Source of the DNA: an uncultured Sinobacteraceae bacterium
Lineage (GTDB): Bacteria > Pseudomonadota > Gammaproteobacteria > Nevskiales > Nevskiaceae
Reading direction: 5' to 3'
DNA length: 64,000 nucleotides
Assembly: GCA_903822975.1 (NCBI GenBank)
Contig: CAIJRD010000008.1
Span: 1-64,000 of the forward strand
This document shows positions 17,770 through 28,475 of the stretch, piece after piece; position 1 is the first letter of the stretch, and the number at the start of each line of letters is the position of its first letter. A model generated the notes under the pieces. The model made no database searches, had not been told where the DNA came from, and saw only the letters and a program-made list of their open reading frames with translations. A program made the position numbers and the translations under genes.

Positions 17770-19196
17770 CCGCCGCCGACCTTGGCTGCGCTGTAGGCCA
17801 CCGCGGCCTGCAGGCGCGCCAGCGTGCGCTCGCGGCCGAGCAGGAACAGCGTCACGTCGATCGGCGGCGTGATCGCCATGCCGGCAATCGCCACGCGGAT
17901 CGGCTGCGCGATCTTGCCCAGACCGAGTCCCTTGGCTTCCGCAAAACCATTCACGGTTTCGTGAAGCGTCAGCGTGGTCCAGTCGCCGAGGTTCGCAAGC
18001 GCAGCGCGCAGTTCGTCGAGCAGCAGCGCGGAATCCGCACCCAAATGCTTGGCGGCGTCCTTGTCGTTGTAGCCGTCGAGTTCGGCGTAAAAGAACTTCG
18101 ACTTCTCGGCCATCTCGACCAGCGTCTTGCAACGTTCGCGCTGCGCTTCGATCACCGGCACCACCGCCGGGCCGTTGGCGGGATCGACGCCGACGCGGCG
18201 CAGATGCCAGTCGAATTCCGGCGCGACGATTGCGGGGTCGGCCGATTTGAGGAACTGGTGGTTGACCCAGATCGCCTTTTCCATGTCGAAGCGCGCCGGC
18301 GCTTTCTGCACGCGTTCGAGATCGAACAGCTTGATCATTTCGTCGCGCGTGAACAGTTCCTGGTCGCCATAGCTCCAGCCGAGCCGCACCAGATAGTTGA
18401 GCAGCGCCTCCGGCATGAAACCGAGCGCGCGATACTCGATGACGCTGACGGCGCCGTGCCGCTTCGACAGCTTGACGCCGTCGGCGCCGAGAATCATCGG
18501 CACGTGGCCATAGACCGGCGGCGTGGCGCCGAGCGCCTTGAGGATGTTGATCTGCCGCGGCGTGTTGTTGACGTGATCGTCGCCGCGCACGACGTGGGTC
18601 ACGCCCATGTCCCAGTCGTCGACGACGACGCAGAAGTTGTAGGTCGGATTGCCGTCGCCGCGCGCGATGATCAGATCGTCGAGTTCGCTGTTGTCGAAGC
18701 TGATCGCGCCTTTGATGATGTCGTCGACCACGACCACGCCTGCGCTCGGATTGCGGAACCGCACGACTGGCGCAACACCTTCCGGCGGCGGCGGCAAGAC
18801 CTTGCCGGCTTCCGGCCGCCAGCGGCCGTCGTATCGCGGCTTTTCCTTGCGCGCCATCTGCGCGGCGCGCATCTCGTCGAGTTCCGCCTTGCTGGCATAG
18901 CAGTGGTAGGCCGTGCCGGCGGCCAGCATCTGCGCGATCACTTCTCGATAACGGTCGTAACGCTGCGTCTGGAACACCGGCGGATTGACGTCGGATTCGA
19001 TGCCGAGCCACTTGAGCCCGTCGAAAATCGCCTGCACCGCCTCGTCGGTCGAGCGTTCGCGGTCGGTGTCTTCGATGCGCAGCAGGTAGGTGCCGTTATG
19101 CCGCTTGGCGTACAGATACGAGAACAGCGCGGTGCGCGCGCCGCCGATATGCAGGTAGCCGGTGGGGCTGGGGGCGAAACGAGTCGTAACGGTCAT
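17766..19196 (-). CDS. gltX: Glutamyl-tRNA synthetase
   Basis: A 476-residue class I synthetase. It has the HIGH-type motif in SPTGYLHIGGARTALF (about 10-25) and KLSKRHG near residue 245. The C-terminal half is the helical anticodon-binding region. The length and the direct MTVTTRFAPSPTG start are typical of bacterial GltX. The stop codon overlaps the ATG of the small downstream gene. Confidence 0.97.
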   Translation of the reverse strand: MTVTTRFAPSPTGYLHIGGARTALFSYLYAKRHNGTYLLRIEDTDRERSTDEAVQAIFDGLKWLGIESDVNPPVFQTQRYDRYREVIAQMLAAGTAYHCYASKAELDEMRAAQMARKEKPRYDGRWRPEAGKVLPPPPEGVAPVVRFRNPSAGVVVVDDIIKGAISFDNSELDDLIIARGDGNPTYNFCVVVDDWDMGVTHVVRGDDHVNNTPRQINILKALGATPPVYGHVPMILGADGVKLSKRHGAVSVIEYRALGFMPEALLNYLVRLGWSYGDQELFTRDEMIKLFDLERVQKAPARFDMEKAIWVNHQFLKSADPAIVAPEFDWHLRRVGVDPANGPAVVPVIEAQRERCKTLVEMAEKSKFFYAELDGYNDKDAAKHLGADSALLLDELRAALANLGDWTTLTLHETVNGFAEAKGLGLGKIAQPIRVAIAGMAITPPIDVTLFLLGRERTLARLQAAVAYSAAKVGGG

Positions 19197-19308
19197 GGTC
19201 GGCGGGCGCGAGGCAATTGCCGATTTTAACAGGACACCCGACCTCGACCGCGCTGACGTCGAACAGGCCGCGCCGCTAAGCTATGCGCCCGCCACGCTGT
19301 TTTTCGCC

Positions 19309-20154
19309 ATGACCCGTTTGTTCGTTGAGCAACTGACCGTAATCGACTGCGCCTATCTGCACGCGCAGCGCGGTCTGGTGGGTGAAAGCTGGATCGTCGA
19401 TATCGAGCTCGACGGCGCGCTCGATGAGCAGTCGATGGTGCTCGACTTCGGCGCGGTGAAAAAACTGCTGAAGCGCGGCATCGACGACAGCGTCGATCAC
19501 ACGCTGCTGGTGCCGCTGCAGGCGCCGGGGCTGGAGCTGCACCAGGCCGACGGCCAGAGTCACCTGTGGTTCCGCGGGCCCGTGCAGGGGCCGATCGAAC
19601 ATCGCGCACCGCAGGCGGCGGTAACGCTGATCGACTGCGCCGAGATCGACGCCGCCGCGGTGGCGAGCCATCTGGCGCCAATCCTGTCGGCGCTGGTGCC
19701 GGCGAGTGTTGCCAGCCTGCGGATCGGCCTGCGCCAGGAAGTGATCGACGGCGCGTTCTATCACTACACGCATGGCTTGAAGAAGCATCAAGGCCAGTGC
19801 CAGCGCATTGCTCATGGGCACCGCTCGCGTATCGAAGTGCGCGTCGACGGCCTGCGCGAAACGGCGCTCGAAATCATGTGCGCCGAGCGCTGGCGCGACA
19901 TCTATCTCGGTACGCGCGAAGACCTCGCCGCGAGCGATGCCGGACGATACCGTTTCGAATACCGCGCGCAGGAAGGCGTGTTTGCCTTGGAGGTTCCGGC
20001 CGTGACCTGCGACCTGCTCGATGGCGACACCACGGTGGAGCGCATCGCCGAATGCCTGCTCGCGCGACTGGCCGCCGAATTGCCGCAGTCCAGTGTTGAA
20101 GTCCGCGCCTACGAAGGCGTTATGAAAGGCGCGCTGGCGCGCGTCGGTAACTGA
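19309..20154 (+). CDS. Two-domain 6-carboxytetrahydropterin synthase-like protein (QueD/PTPS family)
   Basis: A 281-residue protein, about twice the length of ordinary QueD, which makes 6-carboxytetrahydropterin for queuosine synthesis. Family motifs are split between two T-fold halves. The first half has VLDFGAVKKLL and SVDHTLLVP, which match the conserved DF and DH motifs, but has HAQRGLVGESW where the zinc site would be. The second half has THGLKKHQGQCQRIAHGH, with the Cys and HGH pair typical of the zinc and catalytic site. The ATG at 19309 was chosen because upstream sequence overlaps gltX and is not conserved-looking. Queuosine synthesis is inferred; another pterin reaction is possible. 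Confidence 0.75.
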   Translation: MTRLFVEQLTVIDCAYLHAQRGLVGESWIVDIELDGALDEQSMVLDFGAVKKLLKRGIDDSVDHTLLVPLQAPGLELHQADGQSHLWFRGPVQGPIEHRAPQAAVTLIDCAEIDAAAVASHLAPILSALVPASVASLRIGLRQEVIDGAFYHYTHGLKKHQGQCQRIAHGHRSRIEVRVDGLRETALEIMCAERWRDIYLGTREDLAASDAGRYRFEYRAQEGVFALEVPAVTCDLLDGDTTVERIAECLLARLAAELPQSSVEVRAYEGVMKGALARVGN

Positions 20155-20247
20155 CGTAGACCTCAGCACTTGCGGCGAAAGTTGGCGTTTACCCGCGAGG
20201 GCCGCGCAGTTCAGTTTCGGTTCAGACCGACGGCGTAGAGTGCTGTC

Positions 20248-20859
20248 ATGAACAAGACCCTCTCCCGATTACTGACTTGTGCCCTGGTGCCGGTTGTGGC
20301 CGGGAGCATGGCAGCCTGCGTCGCCGTTCCGGTGGACGGCAACGCCTACGGTGGTGGCTACGGCGGCGCCTACCCGGTCGGTACGGTGTACGGCAGCGGC
20401 GGCTATTACAACGGGGGCGGCTACGCCTACCCGGCCGGCGGCTACTACGACGGTTATGCCTACCCCGGCTATTCCGGTTATCCGTACGGCTACCCCTATT
20501 ACGGCGGCGGCGGCGGGCTTTATGTCGGCATCGACAACTACCACAACGGTGGCGGCCATTACGACGGCGGCCACGGTGGTGGTCATTACGACGGCGGTCA
20601 CGGCGGCGGGCCCGGCTGGAACGGCGGCCATGACGGCGGCCATGGCGGTTGGGATGGCGGTCACGGTGGCGGTCACGGCGGCCCACCGCCGGGCGGCGGC
20701 GGTACCTATTTCGGCCGTCCCCCGAATGGCGGCGGTGGCGGTGGCGGTGGTCGACCGCCGGCGATGCCCGGTGGCGGTGGCCACGCGCCTATTTTTGGGC
20801 GTTCCGGCGGCGGCGGCGGACATTCGATGTCGCAGGATCACCGCGGCTTCGGGCGCTAA
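20248..20859 (+). CDS. Gly/Tyr/His-rich low-complexity lipoprotein
   Basis: A 203-residue protein with a lipoprotein signal peptide ending in MAAC (Cys24), followed by low-complexity sequence. Residues 34-85 are Gly/Tyr-rich, 95-150 are His/Gly/Asp-rich ([14 protein letters not shown] repeats) and 150-203 are Gly/Pro-rich. No enzymatic domain is visible. The His-rich block might bind metal ions, and the tyrosine-rich region resembles other Gly-Tyr envelope proteins, but the role is unknown. It sits alone before hisI with a 137-base gap. Confidence 0.8.
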   Translation: MNKTLSRLLTCALVPVVAGSMAACVAVPVDGNAYGGGYGGAYPVGTVYGSGGYYNGGGYAYPAGGYYDGYAYPGYSGYPYGYPYYGGGGGLYVGIDNYHNGGGHYDGGHGGGHYDGGHGGGPGWNGGHDGGHGGWDGGHGGGHGGPPPGGGGTYFGRPPNGGGGGGGGRPPAMPGGGGHAPIFGRSGGGGGHSMSQDHRGFGR

Positions 20860-20996
20860 GCGCTACCGACTGCGCAAACCACGCCCCGCAGCGCTCGCGG
20901 GGACTTCGCAAATACTGCGCGAAGACTTCGCGGCCTGACGGGTGCCGTGCTATAACGGCGCCCCTTTTTGCAGGCTCGCCGCACCCGGAACCCGCC

Positions 20997-21473
20997 ATGA
21001 GCAACGACGTTCACTTCGCCGCCCGTCAGACCATCGAGCAAGTCGAAGAAGGCACCGAGCTCGCGCCGAAATTCGATGAGCACGGACTGATCGCCTGCGT
21101 CACCACTTCGGCCGCGACCGGCGAAGTGCTGATGCTCGGCTACATGAACGAAGAAGCGCTCAAGCGCACCATCGAGACCGGCGAAGCGCATTACTGGTCG
21201 CGATCGCGCAAGGTGCTCTGGCACAAGGGCGCGACCAGTGGCCTGGTGCAGAAGATCGTCGAGCTGCGCATCGACGACGACCAGGATGCCGTCTGGCTGC
21301 GCGTCGAGATTCCGGGAGATGCCAGCTGCCACGTCGGTTATCGCTCCTGCTTCTATCGCTCCGTGCCGCTCGGTGCCGGCGATTTTCAGCGCACGCTGAA
21401 GTTCGAAGAAAGCGAAAAGATGTTCGACCCGAAGAAGGTCTACGGCGACGCGCCGAATCCGACGATTCTGTAG
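20997..21473 (+). CDS. hisI: Phosphoribosyl-AMP cyclohydrolase
   Basis: A 158-residue single-domain HisI that hydrolyses the purine ring of phosphoribosyl-AMP in histidine synthesis. [27 protein letters not shown] is the conserved core, and the metal-binding cysteines appear in [14 protein letters not shown]. The frame extends upstream into the preceding gene in another frame; the ATG at 20997 (MSNDVHF) is right for the family. The phosphoribosyl-ATP pyrophosphatase domain (HisE) is absent, and no other his gene is in the window. Confidence 0.94.
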   Translation: MSNDVHFAARQTIEQVEEGTELAPKFDEHGLIACVTTSAATGEVLMLGYMNEEALKRTIETGEAHYWSRSRKVLWHKGATSGLVQKIVELRIDDDQDAVWLRVEIPGDASCHVGYRSCFYRSVPLGAGDFQRTLKFEESEKMFDPKKVYGDAPNPTIL

Positions 21474-21809
21474 CAGTCGTTCAGGCCAGCGTTCGACTTA
21501 GCACGTCCGCACTGGCGCTGCGCCAGCACGCCCGCACGTGCGCACACCGGCGCGCACCAGCCCATGTCGGTCCGCGTGGTTCTTCCGGCATCAACCGTTC
21601 TGCGAACGTTCTTCGAGCGCTTCGATCGCAGCTGATCGATCGCAGCTGAATCTCAGGTTGATTTTCGGTTCAATCGAGCTTGCATCGCTGTCTGATCGAA
21701 GATCGCTGTCTGATCGAAGATCGCTGTCTGATCGAAGATCGCTGTGTGGTGGAAGTTGGATCGCGATTGCAATGCCGATTGAATGAATCGCTGTTGAATC
21801 GACGGCGCC
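21474..21809. repeat. 18-bp tandem array (21684-21755) in hisI-comEC spacer
   Basis: This 336-base gap lies between convergent hisI and comEC. It contains four 18-bp units with consensus ATCGCTGTCTGATCGAAG (three near-perfect, the fourth diverged), flanked by looser GATCGCAG-type repeats from about 21620. Frames are open across the array because 18 is divisible by three. A short 6-bp hairpin occurs near 21513-21527. No gene is supported. Confidence 0.8.
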
Positions 21810-24575
21810 TCATTGATTGTCGGTGGGAATCGGCGGAATCTCGGCCGACCACAGCCGTGGCGCCGCTCGCCGCCATTCCTGTACGTCGGCAATGCCGGCG
21901 TCCGGATCGACGCGCAGGCTGATCGCGCCCGAATGTCCGGTCATCAACAGTTGCGCGCCGAGCGCCTGATAGCGCGCGACCACTTCGGCGCGCGGATGTC
22001 CAAACTGATTACGTAGCCCAGCCGGGAAGATCACCAGTCGCGGAGCCACGGCGCGGACGAAGTCCGCAGTCGATGAGGTCTTGCTGCCGTGATGCGGTGC
22101 GACCAGAACATCGGCCTGCAGCGACGCCGGCATTGAAGAAAGCAGCTGCGCTTCGCTGCCACGCTCGATATCTGCCGGCAACAGTGCAGCATGCGCACCG
22201 CTGACGATGCGCAGCACGCAGCCTTCGTTGTTGTGCGCATGACCGCGCGCCGGTTTGTTCGCATCCGCACGGTTCGTTTCGGCGCCCGTTGCAGCGCTGG
22301 CCGCAGTCTCCGCCGCCGCAGCGCCGGGTCCATTCAACACGCTGAACTCGACCGCGTCCCAGCTCCAGTGCTGGCCCGGCTCGCAGGGAATGCCGGCCAT
22401 CGCGCCGCGTTCCTCGACCACATCGAGCAACTTGCGCACCGCGGGCGCGCCGCCGCGATGATCCAGATCGGCGTGCGAAATCATCATCAGGTCGAGCCGA
22501 TGCAGGCCCGCTTGCAGCAGGTACGGCACCACCACCGAACGGCCCGCGTCGAAGCCTTGTTCGTAGGCGGGTCCGGCATCGAACAGCAGCGCGTGCTGCG
22601 CGGTGCGCACCACCACGGCGAGACCCTGGCCGACGTCGAGCGCGGTCAGCTCGAAGCCGCGCTGCGGTGCCTGGGCTTGCGGCCACAGCATCGGCACAAA
22701 GCACAACAGCGCGACGCGGCCTAGCGGCAAGCCGCGCGGCGCGCCGAGCAGCACGATGCCGGTCCCGGCGAGTAAAAGCGCAGCCGGCTGCACGCTGGCA
22801 TCGATCCAGGTTTGTGGCGACTGGTCCGCCAGCCATTGCAGACCGTGGAACGCGGCGGCGATTGCGTCGGCCACGCGTTGCAGCAGCGGCAGACCTGCTG
22901 CGGGCCACGCCGCGGTGAACAGCAAGGTCGACAGCAGCGCCGGCAACAGCAGCGCCATCGCCGGCAGCGCCAGCAGATTCGCCAGCGGTGCGATGCCGCT
23001 CGCACCTTGGAAGAAGAACAGCGTCAGCGGCGCCAGCATCAGGCTCAGCATCAACTGCAGTTTCAGCAGCTCGCGCCAGCGACTGAATGCATGTCCATGC
23101 CCGTTCGCAGTCGCGCGCGGCAGACCGGCATTCAGATAGAGAATCGCAGCGACTGCGCCGAACGACAGCCACAGCCCCGGCGCGAGCAGTCCTATCGGAT
23201 CGAGCCCGACCACCACCAACCAGGCCAGCGCCAGTGCGCGTCCGGCGCGCGCCGCGCCGCCGGCCCAGGCGGCCGCGGCGAAGATCAGCAACATCAAAGT
23301 CGCGCGCAGCACCGGCGCGTCGAGATCGGCCAGCAAGGCGTAGGCGATCGCGACGATCACCGAGGCGGCGAGTCCGGCGCGCTGTGCCGGCCAGCGCAAG
23401 CACAAGCGCGGCGACAAAGACCACAGCCAGCGGCCGAGCCAGAACGCGAACGCGGCGACGAAGCCGACATGCAGCCCGGCGATCACCATCACGTGTACCG
23501 TGCCGGTCTGTCGAAACGTATCCCAGTCGGCTTGCTGCAAGCCGGTCTTGTCGGCCACCGCGAGTGCGGCGATCAGCGGTTCGGCCGGATGCCCCGGCAA
23601 CCAGTCGTGAATCTGATCGGTGATGGCCTGGCGCAGACGCAACAGGCGATAGCCGGCATCGCGCGCGCAAGGCTGCGCGTCGCGCACCGTTGCGATCGCG
23701 CCGATGCCCTGCCGGAACAGATAAGCCTCGTAATCGGCACCGCCGGGATTGCGGCTGCCATGCGGGGCGCGCAGTCGCAGCGTAAAGCGCCAGCACTGCC
23801 CGCCTTTCAAGATTGCTTCGCTGCGATACCAGGATGCGCGGATGCACGCGGGCACACCTTCGGCGCGCGCGTTCGCATCGGGCTCAAACAAGAAGTGCCA
23901 GGTGTGTTTGATGTCGGCTTGATCGGTGCTCGGGTTGGCGCCGACGTTGGCGGCCGCATTGGCGCCCGGAATGGTGCCTGTAATGGTGCCTGGATTGGCG
24001 CCCACGTGGGTGCCCAGGTTGACGCCTGAGTTAGCACTTGGATCGGCAGCCGTGGCGGCGCGCCGAGGCGGTTCGGCCCGCTCCGCGTCCGGCAGCGAAG
24101 CGACGCTCCCCTGCAGCACCACATCGTCACCGCTGCGTGCGGCAGGCCAGCGTTGATCGAGCCGGTCTTGCGCCTGCCAGAAGGTCATCAGCACGCCCAA
24201 CATCAGCACCGCGTAGTGACGGCGCCAGCGCCACGGCACCAGGGCCGGGCCGCCGGCGAGCAACAGCCATTTCGCTGCAGGCAACTGCGGCAGCGCCAAC
24301 ACCAGCAGCGCGCCGCAGGTGAAGCAGGCAGCTTGCAGGTAGAGCGTGTCGGCAACGCGCTCCTGCGACGGGCGTTGTGAAGCATCGCGTGATTGATCGC
24401 CGCCGCGACCGTTGGCGCTTTCGTGTCCCGGCCGCGTTGCACGACGCTGTGCGCGCGCAAGCAGCTTGAGCCAGCGCAACCGCAGCCAGTCGCGAAGCGG
24501 TTCTCGCAGCCGCGGGTGAAGTCGGGACGCGCGTGCTCCGCCGTCAGACGGTGCTGTTGACCTCGGCTCCGTCAT
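21810..24575 (-). CDS. comEC: DNA internalisation-related competence protein ComEC/Rec2
   Basis: A roughly 921-residue inner-membrane protein that transports single-stranded DNA during natural transformation. An N-terminal hydrophobic part and DUF4131-like region (about 80-320) precede the polytopic Competence domain (about 370-640). The C-terminal metallo-beta-lactamase-like domain carries [10 protein letters not shown] and later [10 protein letters not shown]. The N-terminal region contains an in-frame 12-bp repeat insertion (listed separately). The ATG at 24575 overlaps the end of lolD by 32 bases, which suggests co-transcription with lolCD; a start further in cannot be excluded. Confidence 0.92.
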   Translation of the reverse strand: MTEPRSTAPSDGGARASRLHPRLREPLRDWLRLRWLKLLARAQRRATRPGHESANGRGGDQSRDASQRPSQERVADTLYLQAACFTCGALLVLALPQLPAAKWLLLAGGPALVPWRWRRHYAVLMLGVLMTFWQAQDRLDQRWPAARSGDDVVLQGSVASLPDAERAEPPRRAATAADPSANSGVNLGTHVGANPGTITGTIPGANAAANVGANPSTDQADIKHTWHFLFEPDANARAEGVPACIRASWYRSEAILKGGQCWRFTLRLRAPHGSRNPGGADYEAYLFRQGIGAIATVRDAQPCARDAGYRLLRLRQAITDQIHDWLPGHPAEPLIAALAVADKTGLQQADWDTFRQTGTVHVMVIAGLHVGFVAAFAFWLGRWLWSLSPRLCLRWPAQRAGLAASVIVAIAYALLADLDAPVLRATLMLLIFAAAAWAGGAARAGRALALAWLVVVGLDPIGLLAPGLWLSFGAVAAILYLNAGLPRATANGHGHAFSRWRELLKLQLMLSLMLAPLTLFFFQGASGIAPLANLLALPAMALLLPALLSTLLFTAAWPAAGLPLLQRVADAIAAAFHGLQWLADQSPQTWIDASVQPAALLLAGTGIVLLGAPRGLPLGRVALLCFVPMLWPQAQAPQRGFELTALDVGQGLAVVVRTAQHALLFDAGPAYEQGFDAGRSVVVPYLLQAGLHRLDLMMISHADLDHRGGAPAVRKLLDVVEERGAMAGIPCEPGQHWSWDAVEFSVLNGPGAAAAETAASAATGAETNRADANKPARGHAHNNEGCVLRIVSGAHAALLPADIERGSEAQLLSSMPASLQADVLVAPHHGSKTSSTADFVRAVAPRLVIFPAGLRNQFGHPRAEVVARYQALGAQLLMTGHSGAISLRVDPDAGIADVQEWRRAAPRLWSAEIPPIPTDNQ
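23935..24042. repeat. 12-bp tandem array inside comEC, nine units
   Basis: Nine consecutive 12-bp units with consensus TTGGCGCCYRGA lie in frame within comEC. They encode a four-residue period on the minus strand ([36 protein letters not shown]). The units are diverged at the base level but keep length and frame. The segment inserts between conserved parts of the N-terminal soluble region and is probably a disordered loop. Confidence 0.9.
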
Positions 24576-25254
24576 AGGCACGCAGGGCCCCGGCTTCCAA
24601 CTGCCAGACGCGGTCCATGCGCGCGGCCAGGCGCAGATCGTGAGTCACCACGACCAGGCTGGTTCCAAGTTCGCGATTCAATTCCAGCATCAGCTCGAAG
24701 GCCTGCGCGGCGGTGCGCGTGTCGAGGTTGCCGGTGGGCTCATCCGCCAGTACGCAGGCCGGGCGCGTCACCAGTGCACGCGCCAGTGCGGCGCGCTGGC
24801 GTTCGCCGCCGGAGAGTTCGCCCGGCTTGTGATCCAGGCGCGAACTCAGCCCGACGCGGCCGAGCAGATCGCTTGCCGCCTTGAACGCCTGCTTGCGCGG
24901 TGTGCGCCGGATCAACAGCGGCATCGCGACGTTTTCCAGTGCGGTGAATTCCGGCAGCAGATGATGGAACTGGTAGACGAAACCGAGTGCGACGTTACGC
25001 AAATGCCCGCGCTCGGCCACGGAGAGATCGCTCATCTTCTGGCCGGTCACCCAGACTTCGCCCGCGCTCGGCGTATCGAGTCCGCCGAGCAGATGCAGGA
25101 AGGTGCTTTTGCCCACGCCGGACGCGCCGATCACAGCGACGCATTCGCCCTTGTGCAAGGCGAAGTCGATGTTGCTGAACACTTCCAGCCGCAGACGGCC
25201 GTCGTCGAAAACTTTGGCCAGGCCCTGCGCCTGAATCACGAGTGGTTCACTCAT
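24544..25254 (-). CDS. lolD: Lipoprotein-releasing ABC transporter ATPase LolD
   Basis: A 236-residue ATPase of the LolCDE complex, which extracts outer-membrane lipoproteins from the inner membrane. Walker [10 protein letters not shown], signature [15 protein letters not shown] and Walker [12 protein letters not shown] are complete. The [18 protein letters not shown] stretch (Q-loop) is typical of LolD. The start overlaps the lolC stop by eight bases, showing tight coupling to the permease gene. Confidence 0.96.
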   Translation of the reverse strand: MSEPLVIQAQGLAKVFDDGRLRLEVFSNIDFALHKGECVAVIGASGVGKSTFLHLLGGLDTPSAGEVWVTGQKMSDLSVAERGHLRNVALGFVYQFHHLLPEFTALENVAMPLLIRRTPRKQAFKAASDLLGRVGLSSRLDHKPGELSGGERQRAALARALVTRPACVLADEPTGNLDTRTAAQAFELMLELNRELGTSLVVVTHDLRLAARMDRVWQLEAGALRAYDGAEVNSTV

Positions 25255-26494
25255 AACGCAGCGCCTCCGCCGGCTGCACGCGCGATGCGCGCCAGGCGGG
25301 ATACAGCGTCGACACCAGCCCGAGCGCGAACGCCAGCACGGCGATCTGGATCACGTCGGACGACTTCAGTTCCGACGGCAGATCGCTGATGTAATAGATG
25401 TCCGGCGACAGGAACTGGTGACCGGTGGCGGCTTCGAGCAAGGGCACCAGCGTATGCACGTTGAGCGAGAGCGTGACGCCGAGACCGACGCCGATCAGCG
25501 TGCCGAACACGCCGATGATGCTGCCGACCACGACGAACGCGAGCAGGATCGAACGCGGACTCGCACCGAGCGTGCGCAGGATCGCGATGTCGGCCTGTTT
25601 GTCCTGCACCACCATCACCAGCATCGCCAGGATGATGAACGCGGCGATGCCGACCAGCAGCGACAGAATCAGGAACATCACCATCTTTTCGGTCGCCACG
25701 GCGCGAAAGAAGTTCGAGTGCTGCCGCGTCCAGTCGCTGACGTAATAGATGCCCGACATCGAGTTGGCGATCTGCCGCGAGACCGTTGGCGCCTGAAAAA
25801 GATCGTGCAGCTTGAGTCGCACGCCGGTCACGCCGTCGCCCATGCGATACAGCGTCGCGGCGTCCTGCAGGTTCAGGTAAACCATGCCGCGGTCGTATTC
25901 GTACATGCCGACCTTGAACACGCCCGACACGGTGAAGCGGCGGAAGCGCGGCAATACGCCGGCCGGCGTCACCGACACTTGCGGGATCATCAGATCGACC
26001 TTGTCGCCGGGTGCGACGTCGAGCTGCTGGGCGAGTTCTTCGCCGAGCACGATGTTGTACTCACCCGGCTTCAGATCTTCGAGTCGGCCGGCGGTCATGT
26101 GCGCGCCGATGTCGGACACCTTCGCCTCTTCCGCCGCATCGACGCCGCGCAGTTGCACGCCGGACAAGGCGCTGCCGACCTTGATCATCGCCTCGCCTTC
26201 GACATACGGCGCGACGGCTTCGACTGCCGGGTTTTTCAGCGCCTGTGCGGCGACCTGCGGCCAGTCTTCGAGGTTGTCGCTGACCGCCGAGATGGTCGCA
26301 TGCGAAGCCATGCCGAGAATGCGCGTGCGCAGTTCGCTCTCGAAGCCGTTCATCACCGAAAGCACCGTGATGAGCGTTGCCACCGCCAGCGCCATGCCGA
26401 CGATCGACACCGTCGCGATGAACGAGATGAAGTGATTGCGTCGGCGCGCGCGCGTGTAGCGCAGACCGATCAACAATTCGAAAGGCAGATTCAT
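25247..26494 (-). CDS. lolC: Lipoprotein-releasing system transmembrane protein LolC/LolE
   Basis: A 415-residue FtsX/MacB-type permease. An N-terminal helix (about 25-50, [21 protein letters not shown]) is followed by a large periplasmic domain and three C-terminal helices ([19 protein letters not shown] onward). The [26 protein letters not shown] start is typical. Only one such permease is in the operon, so it may act as a homodimer (the LolF-type arrangement) or pair with a LolE encoded elsewhere. The ATG at 26494 was chosen; the upstream extension is not conserved-looking. Confidence 0.93.
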   Translation of the reverse strand: MNLPFELLIGLRYTRARRRNHFISFIATVSIVGMALAVATLITVLSVMNGFESELRTRILGMASHATISAVSDNLEDWPQVAAQALKNPAVEAVAPYVEGEAMIKVGSALSGVQLRGVDAAEEAKVSDIGAHMTAGRLEDLKPGEYNIVLGEELAQQLDVAPGDKVDLMIPQVSVTPAGVLPRFRRFTVSGVFKVGMYEYDRGMVYLNLQDAATLYRMGDGVTGVRLKLHDLFQAPTVSRQIANSMSGIYYVSDWTRQHSNFFRAVATEKMVMFLILSLLVGIAAFIILAMLVMVVQDKQADIAILRTLGASPRSILLAFVVVGSIIGVFGTLIGVGLGVTLSLNVHTLVPLLEAATGHQFLSPDIYYISDLPSELKSSDVIQIAVLAFALGLVSTLYPAWRASRVQPAEALRYE

Positions 26495-26828
26495 GCGCGA
26501 CTCTCGCACGCGAACCGCAGCGCAGAACGGCGCGCGGCGATCGGAGTCGGTGGTGACAGCTTCAGATTCGGATGCATTCTGTGTGGGTGAAGTCTCGCCC
26601 CGGCACTGCAGCCGCGGGCTTCGGGTTCCATGCTGGCCTTGGCCTGCTCGCTGGACGCTGCGGCTGCCGTCTGCGGATGATGCAGGCGGGTTAGGGTGAA
26701 GTCTATCGTGCTTGGCCGCCACCGGCGTTGGGCGCAACACGCCGCAACCCTCGCGGATCAAGGCACGGCGGCGGCGACAGCCGGGATTCCCTAAACTGCC
26801 GCACTCATTCTTCGATCAACCGACCCTC
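26495..26828. other. Divergent lolC / glycosyltransferase spacer
   Basis: A gap of about 334 bases between divergent genes. It contains two copies of GGGTGAAGTCT, near 26586 and 26693, and no convincing gene. Promoters for both directions are expected but I could not identify consensus elements. Confidence 0.4.
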
Positions 26829-28475
26829 GTGCCCGCAGCGATCACGCCCGCCAGCCCCGTCGTCACCGCCGCCCCTTCGCCGCCAGTTCTTGCGCGGCGC
26901 GGCGAACTGCTGGGCCTGCTGTTGCTGCTGGCCTTGGTGAGCCTCTATCGCCTGCTGCTGCTAGGCCACAACGGTCTCGACCTGTACCTGGACGAAGCCC
27001 AGTACTGGACCTGGGCGCAGCACCTGCAGTGGGGCTATTTCTCCAAGCCGCCCGTCATCGCTGGATTGATTGCGGCGACCACGGCGGTCTGCGGCGATGG
27101 CGGGGTCTGCGTGAAATCGGGCGCCGTGCTGCTGTATCCGCTGATCACACTGCTGATCTATGCACTGGCGAAGCGCTTGTTCAATCGCCCCGAGGAAGCC
27201 GCGGTCGCGCCGTGGTCGGCGGTCACGTTTTTCACGCTGCCGGGTGCGGCACTGTCGGCGATGATCATTTCCACCGACGTGCCCTTGTTCCTGTTCTGGA
27301 CGGCCGCGCTGTATTGCTACGTACGCGCGCTCGAACAGGACCAGTGGCGCTGGTGGCTGGCCGCAGGTTTGGCCGCAGGCCTCGGTCTGTTGACCAAGTA
27401 CACGATGGTGATTTTCGCGCTGAGCGTGCTGCTGCACCTGGCGACAAGCCCTGCGCTGCGCCCGCAGCTGCGCAAGCCGCAGTTGTACGTGACGATGCTG
27501 ATCGCCGCGATCGTGTTCGCGCCGAACCTGTGGTGGAACGCGCAGCACGGCTGGCCGACGCTGCGTCACACCGAGCAGATCTCGCACCTGCAGAGCGATG
27601 CTGGCCTGCACTGGAATCATTTGTTCGAGTTTCTCGGTGGTCAGTTCGCGATCACCGGTCCTGTCTTGCTGCTGGCCTTCGTGATCCAGCTGCTCGCGCT
27701 GCGCGCAGTGTGGATCGCCGATGCGCGCCTGCGCCTGCTCGCCTGCTTCGCCTTGCCGTTCCTCGGCGTGATCAGCCTGCAAGCGCTGCTCGGTCGCGCC
27801 AATGCCAACTGGGGCGCAATGACCTATGCCGCTGCGACGATTTTCGCGGTTGCGCTGCTGTTGCGTCGGCAGCAGAAGAAATGGCTGGTGGTCGGCCTGG
27901 TCTTCAATGTGGCACTGACGCTGGTCGCCTATCACTACGACGGCCTGGCCCGCATGTTCGGCGTTGAGCTCAGCGCCAAGACCGATCTGTACAAGCGCGT
28001 GCGCGGTTGGAGCGAGCTGGGTCGTCAGGCCAGCGTGCTGCAGTCGCAGTATCCGCAGGCGCTGCTGATGGGCGACTCGCGCGATGTGCTGGCGGAACTC
28101 GAGTACTACATCCAGCCACATCCGCTCGACGCAGTGCTTTGGAATCCGACACGAACGATGGACAGCCACTACGCGCTGGCGACGACGCTCGATGACAAGC
28201 TGGGGCGCGACTTCGTCTACGTCACCGGCCGGTCGACGCTCGATGAATATGTCGTCGCCAGCTTCGATTCGGTCGAGGCCTTGCCGCCGCTGCATGTCGC
28301 GATTCATCCGAACTACGCACTCGCCTATCACGTCTGGCTGCTGCAGCACTTCAATGGCTATCGCAGCGGCGCTGCGTTGATATCGGCACCGACACTGGCG
28401 CCGACAGCGGCGGCGACTTCGGCGCCGGAATCTGAGGCGCCGACTCCGGCGCCGACTCGGGCCCCGGCACCATGA
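26829..28475 (+). CDS. ArnT-like membrane glycosyltransferase (GT39/GT83 type)
   Basis: A roughly 548-residue polytopic membrane protein. The first periplasmic loop carries LYLDEAQYWTWAQHLQWGYFSKPPVIAGLI, the acidic-residue and GYF-PP signature of ArnT/PMT-type transferases, which use polyprenyl-phosphate sugars. About ten hydrophobic segments follow, then a soluble tail. The C-terminus is an Ala/Pro/Thr-rich repeat tail encoded by degenerate 12-bp units. There is no ATG near the start: GTG at 26829 or TTG at 26712 are the options. The stop overlaps the ATG of the next gene. The acceptor may be lipid A or a cell-surface glycan; this is inference. Confidence 0.85.
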   Translation: MPAAITPASPVVTAAPSPPVLARRGELLGLLLLLALVSLYRLLLLGHNGLDLYLDEAQYWTWAQHLQWGYFSKPPVIAGLIAATTAVCGDGGVCVKSGAVLLYPLITLLIYALAKRLFNRPEEAAVAPWSAVTFFTLPGAALSAMIISTDVPLFLFWTAALYCYVRALEQDQWRWWLAAGLAAGLGLLTKYTMVIFALSVLLHLATSPALRPQLRKPQLYVTMLIAAIVFAPNLWWNAQHGWPTLRHTEQISHLQSDAGLHWNHLFEFLGGQFAITGPVLLLAFVIQLLALRAVWIADARLRLLACFALPFLGVISLQALLGRANANWGAMTYAAATIFAVALLLRRQQKKWLVVGLVFNVALTLVAYHYDGLARMFGVELSAKTDLYKRVRGWSELGRQASVLQSQYPQALLMGDSRDVLAELEYYIQPHPLDAVLWNPTRTMDSHYALATTLDDKLGRDFVYVTGRSTLDEYVVASFDSVEALPPLHVAIHPNYALAYHVWLLQHFNGYRSGAALISAPTLAPTAAATSAPESEAPTPAPTRAPAP

